DNA of 64,000 nt, from the NCBI GenBank assembly GCA_012519055.1, contig JAAYQU010000001.1:97920-161919 (forward strand), written 5' to 3'. The notes beneath the pieces were generated by a model. The model had not been told where the DNA came from, ran no database searches, and saw nothing but the letters and a program-made list of their open reading frames with translations. Positions 38,739-48,536 of the stretch are shown here, one piece after another. Each line of letters starts with the position of its first letter. Positions within the stretch are counted from its first letter, which is position 1. Made by a program: the position numbers and the translations under genes. The DNA comes from Bacteroidales bacterium (GTDB lineage Bacteria > Bacteroidota > Bacteroidia > Bacteroidales > Salinivirgaceae).

Positions 38739-41126
38739 TTACAACGAAAAATTAATTCTGTAAGTTACCATTGGTGTAAAACCTTGTAAAAGAGCTTCTT
38801 TAAAAGAATCTGATTCAACATCATAGGCTATGGTGTAGATGTTTCGGTGATTTGTTAGGTTTTGTAGGTCAACTGCCAGTTCTTCTGTGTAAGTCTTTTT
38901 ATTTCTCCTATAACCAATTCGCAAATCTATTCTAAAATAGTCGCGTAGTTGCAGTTCATTTACACGGCTTTTATCTATAACTATCTGGTTTTGAGTGCAT
39001 AGCTCCTTGATTACAGGTGTGTAGCGTGTTCCGCCCGCAAGCGAACCTTTGATGTCGGCAATGAGTGTCCGACCCTTTTTTAATGGTAACTCATAACCCG
39101 AAGCGAGATTAAATAGATATTTTCCATCGAAAACAGTACTCCACTCTTTTTTGTTAAATCCGTTTGTATAAGTTGACCTGTAAAACGTTAAGTTAAAGAG
39201 CAAATAATAGTTGCGACTCATGAATTTTTCTATAGTAAACTCTATGCCGTAGTTTTTGCCTGTGCCTTTGTTTACAAGATTTTCTTCGCGCATAATAACG
39301 TTATCACCTGCTCCACCTGCTTGCAAGATTGTATAAACTTCATTGGGGTCATTTTTCACGGGAATATTGTAGAGCCATTGATAGTAAGTCTCTGCTTTTA
39401 TGTGCCAATCGGGTGCGAATGCCCAATCGTAAAATAAATTAGCGTGGACACTTTTCATAAATCCAAGTTTTTTGTTGGTATACTCAATATCGCCATCTGA
39501 TGTAAGAGTTCTGATAAAATAGAAGGTGCGTGGAATCATTTGACTGTGCAGCCCTCCTGCAAATCCAATGGTGTGCTTTTCTGCAGGTGTATAGCGTGCA
39601 CCAAGTCTAGGCTCAACGGCATATTTATTGTTCATATCAAGATACATTCCATGTAAACCGCCTGTTAGCACTAATTTAGACGCAATGTTTTGTCTGAATT
39701 GCGCATAGGTACGCCAAAGACCAAAATATCCATCTTCATCAACAATGGTAAAAAGTCCTATACTATCAAACGACATTCTTTCTAAATATTTTACGTCATA
39801 CAAATCATACTTCGCTCCCACTTGAATTGATGTATTATAGGAAAAACGATGTTCTATTTTTGGATGAAGCGAATATTTATTTTCTATTGCTTTTTCTTCG
39901 AATATCGATATCCACTCAGCATTGGGCTGTGTTAATGACATAGTATCAACAGGCATATGGGTGTTACCCCTTACAAAAGAGAGTAAAGTGGTAAGCTTAG
40001 TTTTTGGTGTAAAAGTAACACTGTGCGTTGTTCCAAAAACAAAAGTTTTTGATTCAACTTTAACTCGTTGGTCCCTTTTATTGAAAAAACTACTGTCATC
40101 AACATCAATATATCCTTCAACTTCAGAAAATTTAAAGCCAATTTCGCTTATACCGAACAACGCTATTACAGAAATGTTATTTTTATCATTTATATCTAAA
40201 TTAAGTTTCGTGGTTATATCTTGATATTTAGGTACTACACCTTTGTATAAACCAATGTGTGACATCAAATCGGGAATAGAGTATCTATAAGAAACGATGT
40301 ATGATGAACCGTTCTTCTTTGAAAAATAACCCTCCGAGCCTACTTCAATGCCGTTAAAACCCATTTGTCCCCAAAATTCATGCTTTTTATTGTTTCCCTT
40401 TCTCATGCTAAGGTCGAATATTCCAGCCATCGCATTGCCGTATGGTGCAGGCCAAGCACTCATGTGAAAATCGGAGTTTGAAAGCAAGTTGGTATTAAGC
40501 AGTGTAACTTGTCCACCTGTCATTCCAACACCATTATAGAAGTGATTTAAGTTGGGGATTTCCACTCCATCAAGTACCCACTGAACGCCTACAGGCGAGT
40601 TACCCCTTATTATAATGTCGTTTCGAGAATCATTTGCAGGTATAACTCCCGGAAAACTACGAACCATACGAGCTGGGTCACCAAGCGAACCAGCAAATCT
40701 AAAGGTCTCTTCAGTGCTAAATGTTCTTGACCCTGCAAGACTTAATTTGTTAATTGCTCGACTTTTATCGTATCTTGCTACCACTGTAACGTCTTGCAAT
40801 TCAACAGCAGAGGGTTCTAAAGTTATATTCAGAACAACTTCTTTCCCTGTATTTACCAATATATCAACGTGTTGTGAAAGAAAACCCATACAACTGAATC
40901 TCAACCTTTGGCGTCCAACAGGAACGCTGAAAGTAAAATTACCATGTTCATCAGTAATCGTTCCTATGGCAGGGTCACTCCCCTCAACATATATGGAAGC
41001 TTGAACCAACTCTTGCGTAGGATCACCTGAAACTATTACACCTCTTACTGTTTCTACTAAACCATTTTGTGCAACGCCCACAGATACTGACAAAATCATA
41101 AACAATGACACACAGAATTTTTGCAT
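38739..41126 (-). CDS. TonB-dependent outer-membrane receptor
   Basis: A 795-aa protein with signal peptide (about 1-19), a carboxypeptidase-regulatory-like domain (about 25-108), a plug domain (about 140-240; IIIRGNSPVGVQWVLDGVEIPN) and a 22-strand-type barrel to the C-terminus, ending YRINFSL (terminal residue Leu, not the usual Phe/Tyr). No SusD-like lipoprotein is next to it, so it is not a standard polysaccharide locus. Substrate unknown. A Crp/Fnr-type regulator gene lies 87 bp upstream on the same strand, and may control it. Confidence 0.9.
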   Translation of the reverse strand: MQKFCVSLFMILSVSVGVAQNGLVETVRGVIVSGDPTQELVQASIYVEGSDPAIGTITDEHGNFTFSVPVGRQRLRFSCMGFLSQHVDILVNTGKEVVLNITLEPSAVELQDVTVVARYDKSRAINKLSLAGSRTFSTEETFRFAGSLGDPARMVRSFPGVIPANDSRNDIIIRGNSPVGVQWVLDGVEIPNLNHFYNGVGMTGGQVTLLNTNLLSNSDFHMSAWPAPYGNAMAGIFDLSMRKGNNKKHEFWGQMGFNGIEVGSEGYFSKKNGSSYIVSYRYSIPDLMSHIGLYKGVVPKYQDITTKLNLDINDKNNISVIALFGISEIGFKFSEVEGYIDVDDSSFFNKRDQRVKVESKTFVFGTTHSVTFTPKTKLTTLLSFVRGNTHMPVDTMSLTQPNAEWISIFEEKAIENKYSLHPKIEHRFSYNTSIQVGAKYDLYDVKYLERMSFDSIGLFTIVDEDGYFGLWRTYAQFRQNIASKLVLTGGLHGMYLDMNNKYAVEPRLGARYTPAEKHTIGFAGGLHSQMIPRTFYFIRTLTSDGDIEYTNKKLGFMKSVHANLFYDWAFAPDWHIKAETYYQWLYNIPVKNDPNEVYTILQAGGAGDNVIMREENLVNKGTGKNYGIEFTIEKFMSRNYYLLFNLTFYRSTYTNGFNKKEWSTVFDGKYLFNLASGYELPLKKGRTLIADIKGSLAGGTRYTPVIKELCTQNQIVIDKSRVNELQLRDYFRIDLRIGYRRNKKTYTEELAVDLQNLTNHRNIYTIAYDVESDSFKEALLQGFTPMVTYRINFSL

Positions 41127-41160
41127 TTTTTTTAATTCTAAATTAACATTAAAATTTTTG

Positions 41161-41168
41161 CAAAATTA
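41161..41168 (-). promoter_or_regulatory. -7 box of the TonB receptor gene
   Basis: On the minus strand TAATTTTG fits TAnnTTTG, 34 bp before the receptor start. No -33 TTTG was evident. Confidence 0.45.
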
Positions 41169-41213
41169 AATTGCACAGTCATAAAAAAACTTACCATAAG
41201 ATAAGAAATGACC

Positions 41214-41789
41214 TTACAATATCTTTTTTCTAATTCTACTTAAACTTTCGGGTGTAATTCCTAAATACGATGCTATGTATTTGCTGGGTGTTCGTTGTAA
41301 TATATGCGGTTGTTTTTTAAGTATCTCGATATATCGTTGTTCAGCAGTTTTTGTTAAAATATCGATTTGTTGTTCCTGTCTTTGAATAAACGAATTTTCG
41401 GCTGCTGTTTGGCAAATAATCTTGCCATAATCGGTCTGTGAAAGCTCGTTAAAATTTTTACGGCTCATTCTGAATAGTTTGCATTTTTCAAAACAAACTA
41501 GTTCAATACCAGTAGGTTGATCGGTTAGAAAGGACATGTAATCAAGCAAAAAATCACCTTCGTAACACAGTTCGACACAAATGTAATTATTGTTTGAATA
41601 CAACAAAAGACCACCCGAACCTTCGAGAATAAAATAAAAATCGCCGGCTACTTCGTTGCGTTTTTTTATGACTTCGTTTTTTTGTTTTTCAACAATTTCA
41701 CCTTGTTGTGCAAAATATTCCCAAACATGCAACGGTGCTTGATAATAAAGGTCGAAAGTGGCTTTAATTTTTTTTGCTACCTCGTTCAT
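41214..41789 (-). CDS. Crp/Fnr-family transcriptional regulator
   Basis: A 191-aa protein with a cupin-like effector domain (about 25-115) and a C-terminal helix-turn-helix (about 165-190; KYIASYLGITPESLSRIRKKIL without further wing). The phosphate cassette of CRP is degenerate: GD replaces GE near residue 93 and no Arg equivalent is visible, so the ligand is probably not cAMP. This group of small Bacteroidota regulators usually sits beside the gene it controls, here the TonB receptor. Confidence 0.82.
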   Translation of the reverse strand: MNEVAKKIKATFDLYYQAPLHVWEYFAQQGEIVEKQKNEVIKKRNEVAGDFYFILEGSGGLLLYSNNNYICVELCYEGDFLLDYMSFLTDQPTGIELVCFEKCKLFRMSRKNFNELSQTDYGKIICQTAAENSFIQRQEQQIDILTKTAEQRYIEILKKQPHILQRTPSKYIASYLGITPESLSRIRKKIL

Positions 41790-42111
41790 TTTAGCAAATC
41801 AATCTTGGTTATTAAAAAAATAGCGTTGACGTAACTGCTTAAAAGTAACAAAATTAATAAAAAAAATACCATAAAAAATATAACGAGTGTAGCTAGTGAA
41901 AATCTTATGAAAAATAGACCTCCATAAAAATCCAAATAATAAGCGCAAAGCCTGTATAAATCAACAAAGATCACAACCAATGCGTATCGGGGAATATATT
42001 TATAGCTTACGCAAACTTACAATCTTTACATTTTGGCAATCCCCAAACAACGAAAATTGGCATCATGCCGATGACATAATTGATAATTGTTAATTGCTAA
42101 TTGCTTTTAAC
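41790..42111. other. 322-bp gene-free gap
   Basis: AT-rich with short dispersed repeats of the TAATTGCTAATTG type near 42080-42110. I see no ORF, tRNA or strong hairpin. It holds the leader of the Crp/Fnr gene and the 3' end of the M23 transcript. Confidence 0.5.
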
Positions 42112-43437
42112 TCAATTGTCTCTCTTTATGATATTTCTATCTGTATGGGGTTTAATTCTATTTGGATACTTTTCATGTAGTTCATTATCAGCTTTAATTA
42201 AGCTCTCAATCATTTCATTTTTAATACGTTCGTACTCCTCGCGATTAATCTTCTTGATAGGCTCAACAGGTGGCGATTCAACTTTTAGAGGGTCAACGGG
42301 ATGTCCGTTTTTCCAAAATCTAAAGTCTAAGTGCGGACCTGTAGATAAACCTGTAGTGCCCACATAACCAATCAATTGTCCCTGTTTTACCTGTACACCT
42401 TTTCTTATGCCTTTGGCATAGTTGGATAGATGAAGATAGCCAGTCGTGTAAACGCTATTGTGTTTTATACGAATAGATTTTCCTCCTTGTGCAGTATATT
42501 CAACTTTTTCAACAACACCATCTCCAACACTATAAACAGGTGTACCTGCGGGGGCTGCATAATCCACTCCGAGATGCGGTCTGCGGTATTTTAATATCGG
42601 ATGCATCCGGCTATGACTATATCTCGATGAAATACGGCTAAAACGCAAAGGTGCTTTTAAAAAAGTTCGTTGGAGACTTTCTCCCTTATCATCAAAATAT
42701 CCGGCTACACTATCTTGCGTGAACTGAATTGCGTAATAATCTTTATTTTGATGATTGAATATTGCTGAATAGATATTACCTATCCCAACCGGCACTGTAT
42801 CAACATATTGCTCGTCGTAAATTACCGAAAAGTGGTCATCTTTTTGTAAGCCAAAAAAGTCGATGCTCCACGCATAAATCTCCGACAGTTCTATTGACAT
42901 AATTGGGTTAATCCCAAACTCAATCATGGCATTCCATAAGTTCGATTCTATAATTCCTGAAGCTATCCTGCGTACATTTATCACCTCTTTTTGCTGCGCT
43001 TTAACTTCAATTGAGTCGCCAAAAGAGAAGAGCATATAGTTTACCTTATCTTGCTCATACACAAAGTGTAATGGAACGGTATCAGAATTACATATCATCA
43101 CATAAGGATTACCCGAACGTATGGTCTTTAAGTCGAATACTGGCTCGGTTAATTTTGTAATCTCTGCAATGGTTTGAGGTGAAACATTATACTGTTTCAG
43201 TATATCTGAGAATGTTTGTTTTCGTTTTACAACACCTTCAATAATAATCAAGCTATCGACAGCGATACCATAAAGATATGTTGGTTCAACTTCTGGCTCT
43301 ACGACAACCTCTTCTGTGACTTGGGAAAGTGCCTCAATCTCCCTTTGATACTTAATTTTCTTCCAATAAAATATTCCTATAACTGACAGTGCTATTGTTA
43401 AAACTGCAATTATCGAAATAATTATCCACTTTTTCAT
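42112..43437 (-). CDS. M23 family metallopeptidase (envelope-anchored)
   Basis: A 441-aa protein with an N-terminal membrane anchor (about 4-24) and then a charged linker, a Csd3/OapA-like N-terminal region (about 60-240) and an M23/LytM catalytic domain (about 265-395). The zinc ligands H288 and D292 (RPHLGVDYA) and H336 (GYLHLS) are in place. The final motif is H369-L-D371 (GPHLDFRF) where most M23 enzymes have HxH. Role: cuts peptidoglycan cross-links during growth, or regulates such cutting. A short basic C-terminal tail ends the protein. Confidence 0.88.
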   Translation of the reverse strand: MKKWIIISIIAVLTIALSVIGIFYWKKIKYQREIEALSQVTEEVVVEPEVEPTYLYGIAVDSLIIIEGVVKRKQTFSDILKQYNVSPQTIAEITKLTEPVFDLKTIRSGNPYVMICNSDTVPLHFVYEQDKVNYMLFSFGDSIEVKAQQKEVINVRRIASGIIESNLWNAMIEFGINPIMSIELSEIYAWSIDFFGLQKDDHFSVIYDEQYVDTVPVGIGNIYSAIFNHQNKDYYAIQFTQDSVAGYFDDKGESLQRTFLKAPLRFSRISSRYSHSRMHPILKYRRPHLGVDYAAPAGTPVYSVGDGVVEKVEYTAQGGKSIRIKHNSVYTTGYLHLSNYAKGIRKGVQVKQGQLIGYVGTTGLSTGPHLDFRFWKNGHPVDPLKVESPPVEPIKKINREEYERIKNEMIESLIKADNELHEKYPNRIKPHTDRNIIKRDN

Positions 43438-43445
43438 TTTTATAT

Positions 43446-43583
43446 ATTTAGTTAAAAGTTTAAGTGATTGGCTATTTGCCTTTAGCTATTGGCTATTTGC
43501 TATTTGCAATGCGGTGTACCGCATTGTTAATTCGTAACTCGTAATTCGTAATTGTTCATTATTCATTGCTAATTGCTAATTCG
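43446..43583. repeat. Low-complexity repeat patch with short palindrome
   Basis: Contains loose repeats of GGCTATTTGC and CGTAATTCGTAATTG type between the M23 start and the first YitT stop, with a hairpin of 8 bp (CAATGCGG / CCGCATTG, loop TGTA) at 43507-43526. Such patches are common in Bacteroidota intergenic DNA. The hairpin could terminate the YitT transcript on the minus strand. Confidence 0.5.
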
Positions 43584-44468
43584 TTATGCTCTTATTTTTT
43601 CAAATCCTTTTCCGTAAGTTCCCATGACAGAGGCTACTGACATGAAAGCATTGGGGTCTATCTCTTTTACTATTTGAAAGACTCTTGACATTTCATGTTT
43701 TCTTATTATTATCAATAATATTTTTGTGTCTGTTCTTGTGAAATAGCCCTGTCCATCAATAAATGTTATACCACGTCCAGTATTAGCTCCTAACTCATCA
43801 CTTATCTCCTCGTATTTTGGGGAAAAGATAAAGATTTGGGCTGTCTGTTTGTTACCTTCAATAACTAAGTCAATGGAATAAGCCATAATTGCCATTGTCA
43901 CAAAACCGTAAACAACACTACCTATATTTCCGAAAACGAACATGCTACATGAGATTATAATTACGTCCATATATAATATTGCTCGTCCCGGGCTTATGTT
44001 GCGGAATTTATTGATAATCATGGCGATAATATCGGTACCGCCTGTCGATCCACCTTGCGAAAAGACAATTCCAATACCGACACCGTCTAAGGCTCCACCA
44101 ATTACAGCAAACAGAAATGGATCTACATCCATAAATCCCTCTTCTGGAATAATAAACTGTAGCAGTGCTAAAAAAATCGATAAAACAATTACGCTATAAA
44201 TTGTTTTGACACCAAAACTGGCTCCTAATATTTTTACGGCTAAGCCTACTAAAAAAATGTTTATAACAAAAAACGTTGCACTAACAGGTAACCAACCACT
44301 GGAAGCATAATAAACAAGAGTTGCAACACCGGTAATGCCACCGCCAACTATTTTCCCGGGAATTAAAAATGCTGCCCAAGCAAACGCATTTACAAGAAGT
44401 CCGAATGTCATTATAATCCAACTTCTTGTCTGTTTTGCAAACCCAGCTTTTTTTAATAATTGATTCAT
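43584..44468 (-). CDS. YitT family membrane protein (copy 2)
   Basis: A 294-aa protein with five or six N-terminal membrane helices (about 15-200, DUF161/YitT) and a C-terminal DUF2179 domain (about 210-290; IFIFSPKYEE and YFTRTDTKIL). Family members are membrane proteins of unsettled function, perhaps transporters or sensors. It is a close paralogue of the gene immediately upstream (30-bp gap). The last about 60 residues differ from that copy at only a few positions. Confidence 0.9.
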   Translation of the reverse strand: MNQLLKKAGFAKQTRSWIIMTFGLLVNAFAWAAFLIPGKIVGGGITGVATLVYYASSGWLPVSATFFVINIFLVGLAVKILGASFGVKTIYSVIVLSIFLALLQFIIPEEGFMDVDPFLFAVIGGALDGVGIGIVFSQGGSTGGTDIIAMIINKFRNISPGRAILYMDVIIISCSMFVFGNIGSVVYGFVTMAIMAYSIDLVIEGNKQTAQIFIFSPKYEEISDELGANTGRGITFIDGQGYFTRTDTKILLIIIRKHEMSRVFQIVKEIDPNAFMSVASVMGTYGKGFEKIRA

Positions 44469-44498
44469 TTAATTATTAATTTCTGTTTTGTAAATTCG

Positions 44499-45383
44499 TT
44501 AAGCTCTTATTTTTTCAAATCCCTTTCCGTAAGTTCCCATGACAGAGGCTACTGACATGAAAGCATCGGGGTCTATTTTTTTTACTATTTGAAAAACTCG
44601 CGACATTTCGTGTTTTCTTATTATTATCAATAAGATTTTTGTATCAGTTCTTGTAAAATATCCTTGTCCGTCAATAAATGTTATACCACGTCCGATATTA
44701 GCTCCTAACTCACTACCTATCTCCTCATATTTTGGGGAAAAAATAAAGATTTGAGCTGTCTGTTTTTTACCCTCAATAATTAAATCAACAGAATAAGCCA
44801 AAACAGCCATTGTCACAAAACCGTAAACAAGACTACCTATGTTTTTGAAAACCAATACACTACTTGAAATAATAAGTATGTCCATATACAAGATTGCACG
44901 TCCAGGGCTTATATTTCGGTACTTGTTGATTATCATGGCAATAATGTCTGTGCCACCTGTCGAGCCTCCCTGTGTAAAGACAATTCCTACACCTATACCA
45001 CCCAAGGCTCCACCAATTACAGCAAAAAGGAAAGGATCCACATCCATAAGTCCCTCTTTTGGTAGAACCAACTGGAGTACAGCCAAGAATACCGATAAAA
45101 CAATTACGTTGTAGATTGTTTTAACCCCAAAACTGGCTCCCAAAATTTTTATAGCAATGGCTACTAAAAAAATGTTTATTATGAAAAACGTAACACTGAC
45201 GGGTATCCATCCGTTGGTAGCGTAATAAATAATCGTTGCAACACCGGTAACTCCTCCCCCAACCATTTTTCCGGGAATTAGAAATGCAGTCCAACCAAGA
45301 GCATTGACAAAGAGTCCAAATGTCATTATAATCCAGCTTCTTATTTGTCTTGCTAATCCTTCTTTTTTTAATAATTTGCTCAT
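44499..45383 (-). CDS. YitT family membrane protein (copy 1)
   Basis: Same 294-aa length and architecture as the downstream copy: membrane part (about 15-200; GGSTGGTDIIAMIINKY) and DUF2179 (about 210-294). It is the upstream gene of the tandem pair and is also downstream of leuS in transcription direction, separated by 114 bp. The paired arrangement could make a heteromer of the two products. Confidence 0.9.
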   Translation of the reverse strand: MSKLLKKEGLARQIRSWIIMTFGLFVNALGWTAFLIPGKMVGGGVTGVATIIYYATNGWIPVSVTFFIINIFLVAIAIKILGASFGVKTIYNVIVLSVFLAVLQLVLPKEGLMDVDPFLFAVIGGALGGIGVGIVFTQGGSTGGTDIIAMIINKYRNISPGRAILYMDILIISSSVLVFKNIGSLVYGFVTMAVLAYSVDLIIEGKKQTAQIFIFSPKYEEIGSELGANIGRGITFIDGQGYFTRTDTKILLIIIRKHEMSRVFQIVKKIDPDAFMSVASVMGTYGKGFEKIRA

Positions 45384-45497
45384 TTATTTCTATTAATTAA
45401 TCTCTGTTTTTATATCAAACTAATATTATTGCGTTTATCTCATAAAGGGCACGCTTATTTGTAATAATGCCAACAAGTAAAATTAAATTGGGATAAT

Positions 45498-48278
45498 TTA
45501 AATAACGATATTAATTATCTTTTTGGGAACAACTATGATCTTTTTAGGTTTAGAGTCTTGCATAAATTTCTTGGTATTTTCATTGGCAAGTACTATTCTT
45601 TCAATATCTTGAGGTGTTGCCTGAGCGTCAATGTTAATTTTGAATCTAACTTTACCATTAAACGATACAGGGTATTCAATCATGCTTTCTGTTAAATGCT
45701 TATCATCCCAAGTGGGCCAAGCTTCATCAACAATACTATTTTTATAACCTAATACACTCCACAGCTCTTCAGTAATATGTGGTGCAAAGGGGTTCAGAAT
45801 AATAAGTAATGGTTCGAGTATCGCTTTTTTATTGCATTTTAAGTCTGAAAGTTCATTTACACAAATCATAAAGGCACTAACAGATGTGTTAAACGAAAAT
45901 CTTTCAATATCCTCTGACACTTTTTTGATGGTTTTATGTAAAGTTTTCAGCTCAGCTTCGGTGGGAGTTTCATCTGATACAACAAAAGTATCTTTGTCAT
46001 AAAATAGTCGCCAAAGTTTTCTCAAAAATCGGCTAACTCCGTCTATTCCGTTGGTATCCCATGGTTTACTTAACTCTAATGGACCAAGAAACATTTCATA
46101 AACTCGAAGTGTGTCGGCACCATATTGTTCAATAATATCGTCGGGATTAACAACGTTGTACATTGATTTTGACATCTTTTCAATAGCCCAGCCACAATAA
46201 TATTTATTGTCTTCGAGTATAAACTCGGCTGTTTCAAACTCATTTCTCCACTGTTTAAATGCCTCTATATCAAGAATATCATTATGAACAATATTTACAT
46301 CGACATGAATTTCCGTAGTATCATATTTATCAATAAGTCCGTGTGAAACGAAAGTATTTGTGCCTTTTATACGATATACAAAATTACTTCGTCCTTGTAT
46401 CATTCCCTGATTTATTAGCTTGCGGAAAGGCTCATCTTTACATACGATACCAATATCGTACAAAAATTTGTTCCAAAAACGGCTGTAAATCAAGTGTCCT
46501 GTGGCGTGTTCGGTTCCACCGATATATAAATCAACATCTTGCCAATAGTTATTTGCCTCTTTAGAAACTAACTCCTTATCGTTGTGAGGATCCATATACC
46601 TTAAATAATAAGCAGACGAGCCAGCAAAACCAGGCATTGTGCTTAATTCGTAAGGATATCCCTCTTTTGTTTCCCAATCTTTAGCACGACCAAGCGGAGG
46701 TTGTCCATCTTCGGTTGGTAAATATGTGTCAATTTCGGGAAGCTCTAATGGCAAATCATTCTCACTTAGAACTTGTGGCAAACCATCAACATAAAATACC
46801 GGAAAAGGCTCACCCCAGTAGCGTTGACGACTAAAAATCGCATCGCGTAAGCGGTAGTTTACCTTAGCCTGACCAAGTTTCGATTTTTCGATATGCTCTA
46901 TAATGGTTTCAACAGCTTTGGGTACGTCTAAACCGTCTATCATTTCTGAATTAATAACGGTGCCCTCTTTCGCATCGTAAGAGTCCGCCCAGTCGGCAAC
47001 GTTGCTCGGCTTGTCGCCGGGTGCAACTACAACCTGAACAATCGGCAAATTGAAGTGTCGTGCAAATGCAAAATCGCGGCTATCGTGAGCAGGGACAGCC
47101 ATAATAGCTCCTGTCCCATATCCACTTAAAACATAGTCGGCAATCCAGATAGGTATTTTATTGCCTGTCAATGGGTTAATAGCATAAGAACCAGTAAAAA
47201 CTCCGCTAACTGTTTTTGCATCGGCTATGCGCTCGCGTTCAGTTCGGGTAAGTGTTTTTTCTATATATGCCTCAACCTCAGACATTTTGTCGGGTGTTGT
47301 CAATTTTTTAGACAACTCGTGCTCTGGTGCTAAAACCATAAATGTTGCACCGAAAATAGTGTCGGGACGAGTTGTAAAAATCTCTAAAGAGTGGTCGTGA
47401 CCTACGATATCAAAATATACCACTGCTCCTTTGCTATAACCAATCCAGTTGCGCTGGATTTCGACCAACGACTCGCTCCATTCAATATTTTCAAGACCTT
47501 TAAGCAGACGTTCAGCATAAGCCGATACTCTTAAAGACCACTGTTTCATCCGTTTTTGAAAAACAGGATATCCTCCGCGCTCTGAAACGCCATCTTTTAC
47601 TTCGTCGTTTGCAAGTACCGTGCCTAATTCTGGACACCAGTTTACCATTGCTTCAGCCAAATATGCTATGCGATAGTTAAGTAGTGTCTCCTGCTTTTGG
47701 TTCGAGTTGAACTGCTTCCACTGCTGTGCCGAGAACGACATTGGCTCTGTACAAGCTGCATCAACACCTTCGGTTCCGTTTTTGTCGAAGTGTTTAATAA
47801 GATTTTCAATAGGCTCAGCCTTTTGGGTTTTATTGTTAAACCAGTGGTTAAACATCTGTATAAAAGCCCACTGAGTCCACTTATAATAATTTGGGTCACA
47901 AGTTCTTACCTCTCTATCCCAATCGTAAGAGAAACCTATTTTATCTAATTGTTCGCGATATCTTTTGATATTGTTCTCTGTGGTAATAGCCGGATGTTGC
48001 CCGGTTTGAATTGCGAACTGCTCAGCTGGCAAGCCAAAAGAGTCGTATCCCATTGGGTGTAAGACATTAAACCCACAATGACGTTTGTAACGAGAATAGA
48101 TGTCGCTTGCTATATATCCAAGTGGATGTCCAACATGTAGCCCTGCCCCTGAAGGATAGGGAAACATATCAAGCACATAGTATTTGGGTTTAGATTGGTC
48201 TTCCGTTATTTTATAAACCTTGTGGTCTTTCCAATACTGTTGCCACTTCTGCTCAATATCGTTGAACTTATACTCCAT
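45498..48278 (-). CDS. leuS: Leucyl-tRNA synthetase
   Basis: A 926-aa class I synthetase. It has HIGH as HVGH at 48-51 ([13 protein letters not shown]), the CP1 editing domain (about 230-430; TFMVLAPEH and [12 protein letters not shown]), and KMSKS ([13 protein letters not shown]) in the C-terminal third. The larger-than-E. coli size comes from an insert before KMSKS (around [15 protein letters not shown]), a Bacteroidota feature. It converges with nothing; the next gene in its direction is the YitT pair. Confidence 0.97.
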   Translation of the reverse strand: MEYKFNDIEQKWQQYWKDHKVYKITEDQSKPKYYVLDMFPYPSGAGLHVGHPLGYIASDIYSRYKRHCGFNVLHPMGYDSFGLPAEQFAIQTGQHPAITTENNIKRYREQLDKIGFSYDWDREVRTCDPNYYKWTQWAFIQMFNHWFNNKTQKAEPIENLIKHFDKNGTEGVDAACTEPMSFSAQQWKQFNSNQKQETLLNYRIAYLAEAMVNWCPELGTVLANDEVKDGVSERGGYPVFQKRMKQWSLRVSAYAERLLKGLENIEWSESLVEIQRNWIGYSKGAVVYFDIVGHDHSLEIFTTRPDTIFGATFMVLAPEHELSKKLTTPDKMSEVEAYIEKTLTRTERERIADAKTVSGVFTGSYAINPLTGNKIPIWIADYVLSGYGTGAIMAVPAHDSRDFAFARHFNLPIVQVVVAPGDKPSNVADWADSYDAKEGTVINSEMIDGLDVPKAVETIIEHIEKSKLGQAKVNYRLRDAIFSRQRYWGEPFPVFYVDGLPQVLSENDLPLELPEIDTYLPTEDGQPPLGRAKDWETKEGYPYELSTMPGFAGSSAYYLRYMDPHNDKELVSKEANNYWQDVDLYIGGTEHATGHLIYSRFWNKFLYDIGIVCKDEPFRKLINQGMIQGRSNFVYRIKGTNTFVSHGLIDKYDTTEIHVDVNIVHNDILDIEAFKQWRNEFETAEFILEDNKYYCGWAIEKMSKSMYNVVNPDDIIEQYGADTLRVYEMFLGPLELSKPWDTNGIDGVSRFLRKLWRLFYDKDTFVVSDETPTEAELKTLHKTIKKVSEDIERFSFNTSVSAFMICVNELSDLKCNKKAILEPLLIILNPFAPHITEELWSVLGYKNSIVDEAWPTWDDKHLTESMIEYPVSFNGKVRFKINIDAQATPQDIERIVLANENTKKFMQDSKPKKIIVVPKKIINIVI

Positions 48279-48479
48279 TTATTTTTTAGATTTCAAGGCG
48301 GCGAATTTACAAACAATTTCGATACGCTACAAACTACAGTTGTTAACAATTGGTTAAAAGTTATCTCCTAAATCACCATAAAACAATCTATTAGAGTATG
48401 TTAATAAATTTATATTTTAATAGACGGGCTGATATATGAAATCAAAACATTGCTAAAAAAATGAATTAAACACCAATTC

Positions 48480-48512
48480 TTGTCAAATACCAAATATTTC
48501 GGGTTAAATTTG
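48480..48512 (+). promoter_or_regulatory. Promoter of ychF
   Basis: TTG at 48480-48482 and TAAATTTG at 48505-48512 (22-bp spacer) resemble the Bacteroidota -33/-7 pair; 25 bp before the ychF start. It lies in the 258-bp divergent leuS/ychF gap. Confidence 0.5.
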
Positions 48513-48536
48513 CAGCCTAATTAAAAACAGAAACCA

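Noticed and set aside
41786..41980. Short minus-strand hydrophobic frame
   Set aside because: Overlaps the Crp/Fnr start and translates to Phe/Leu/Val runs expected from poly-A/T DNA.
43446..43583. CRISPR-like or tandem repeat array
   Set aside because: The repeated words are 8-13 bp, irregular and not separated by spacers of even length.
43584..45383. Transposon-borne duplication of YitT
   Set aside because: No terminal inverted repeats, target duplication or transposase gene; simple tandem duplication explains it.
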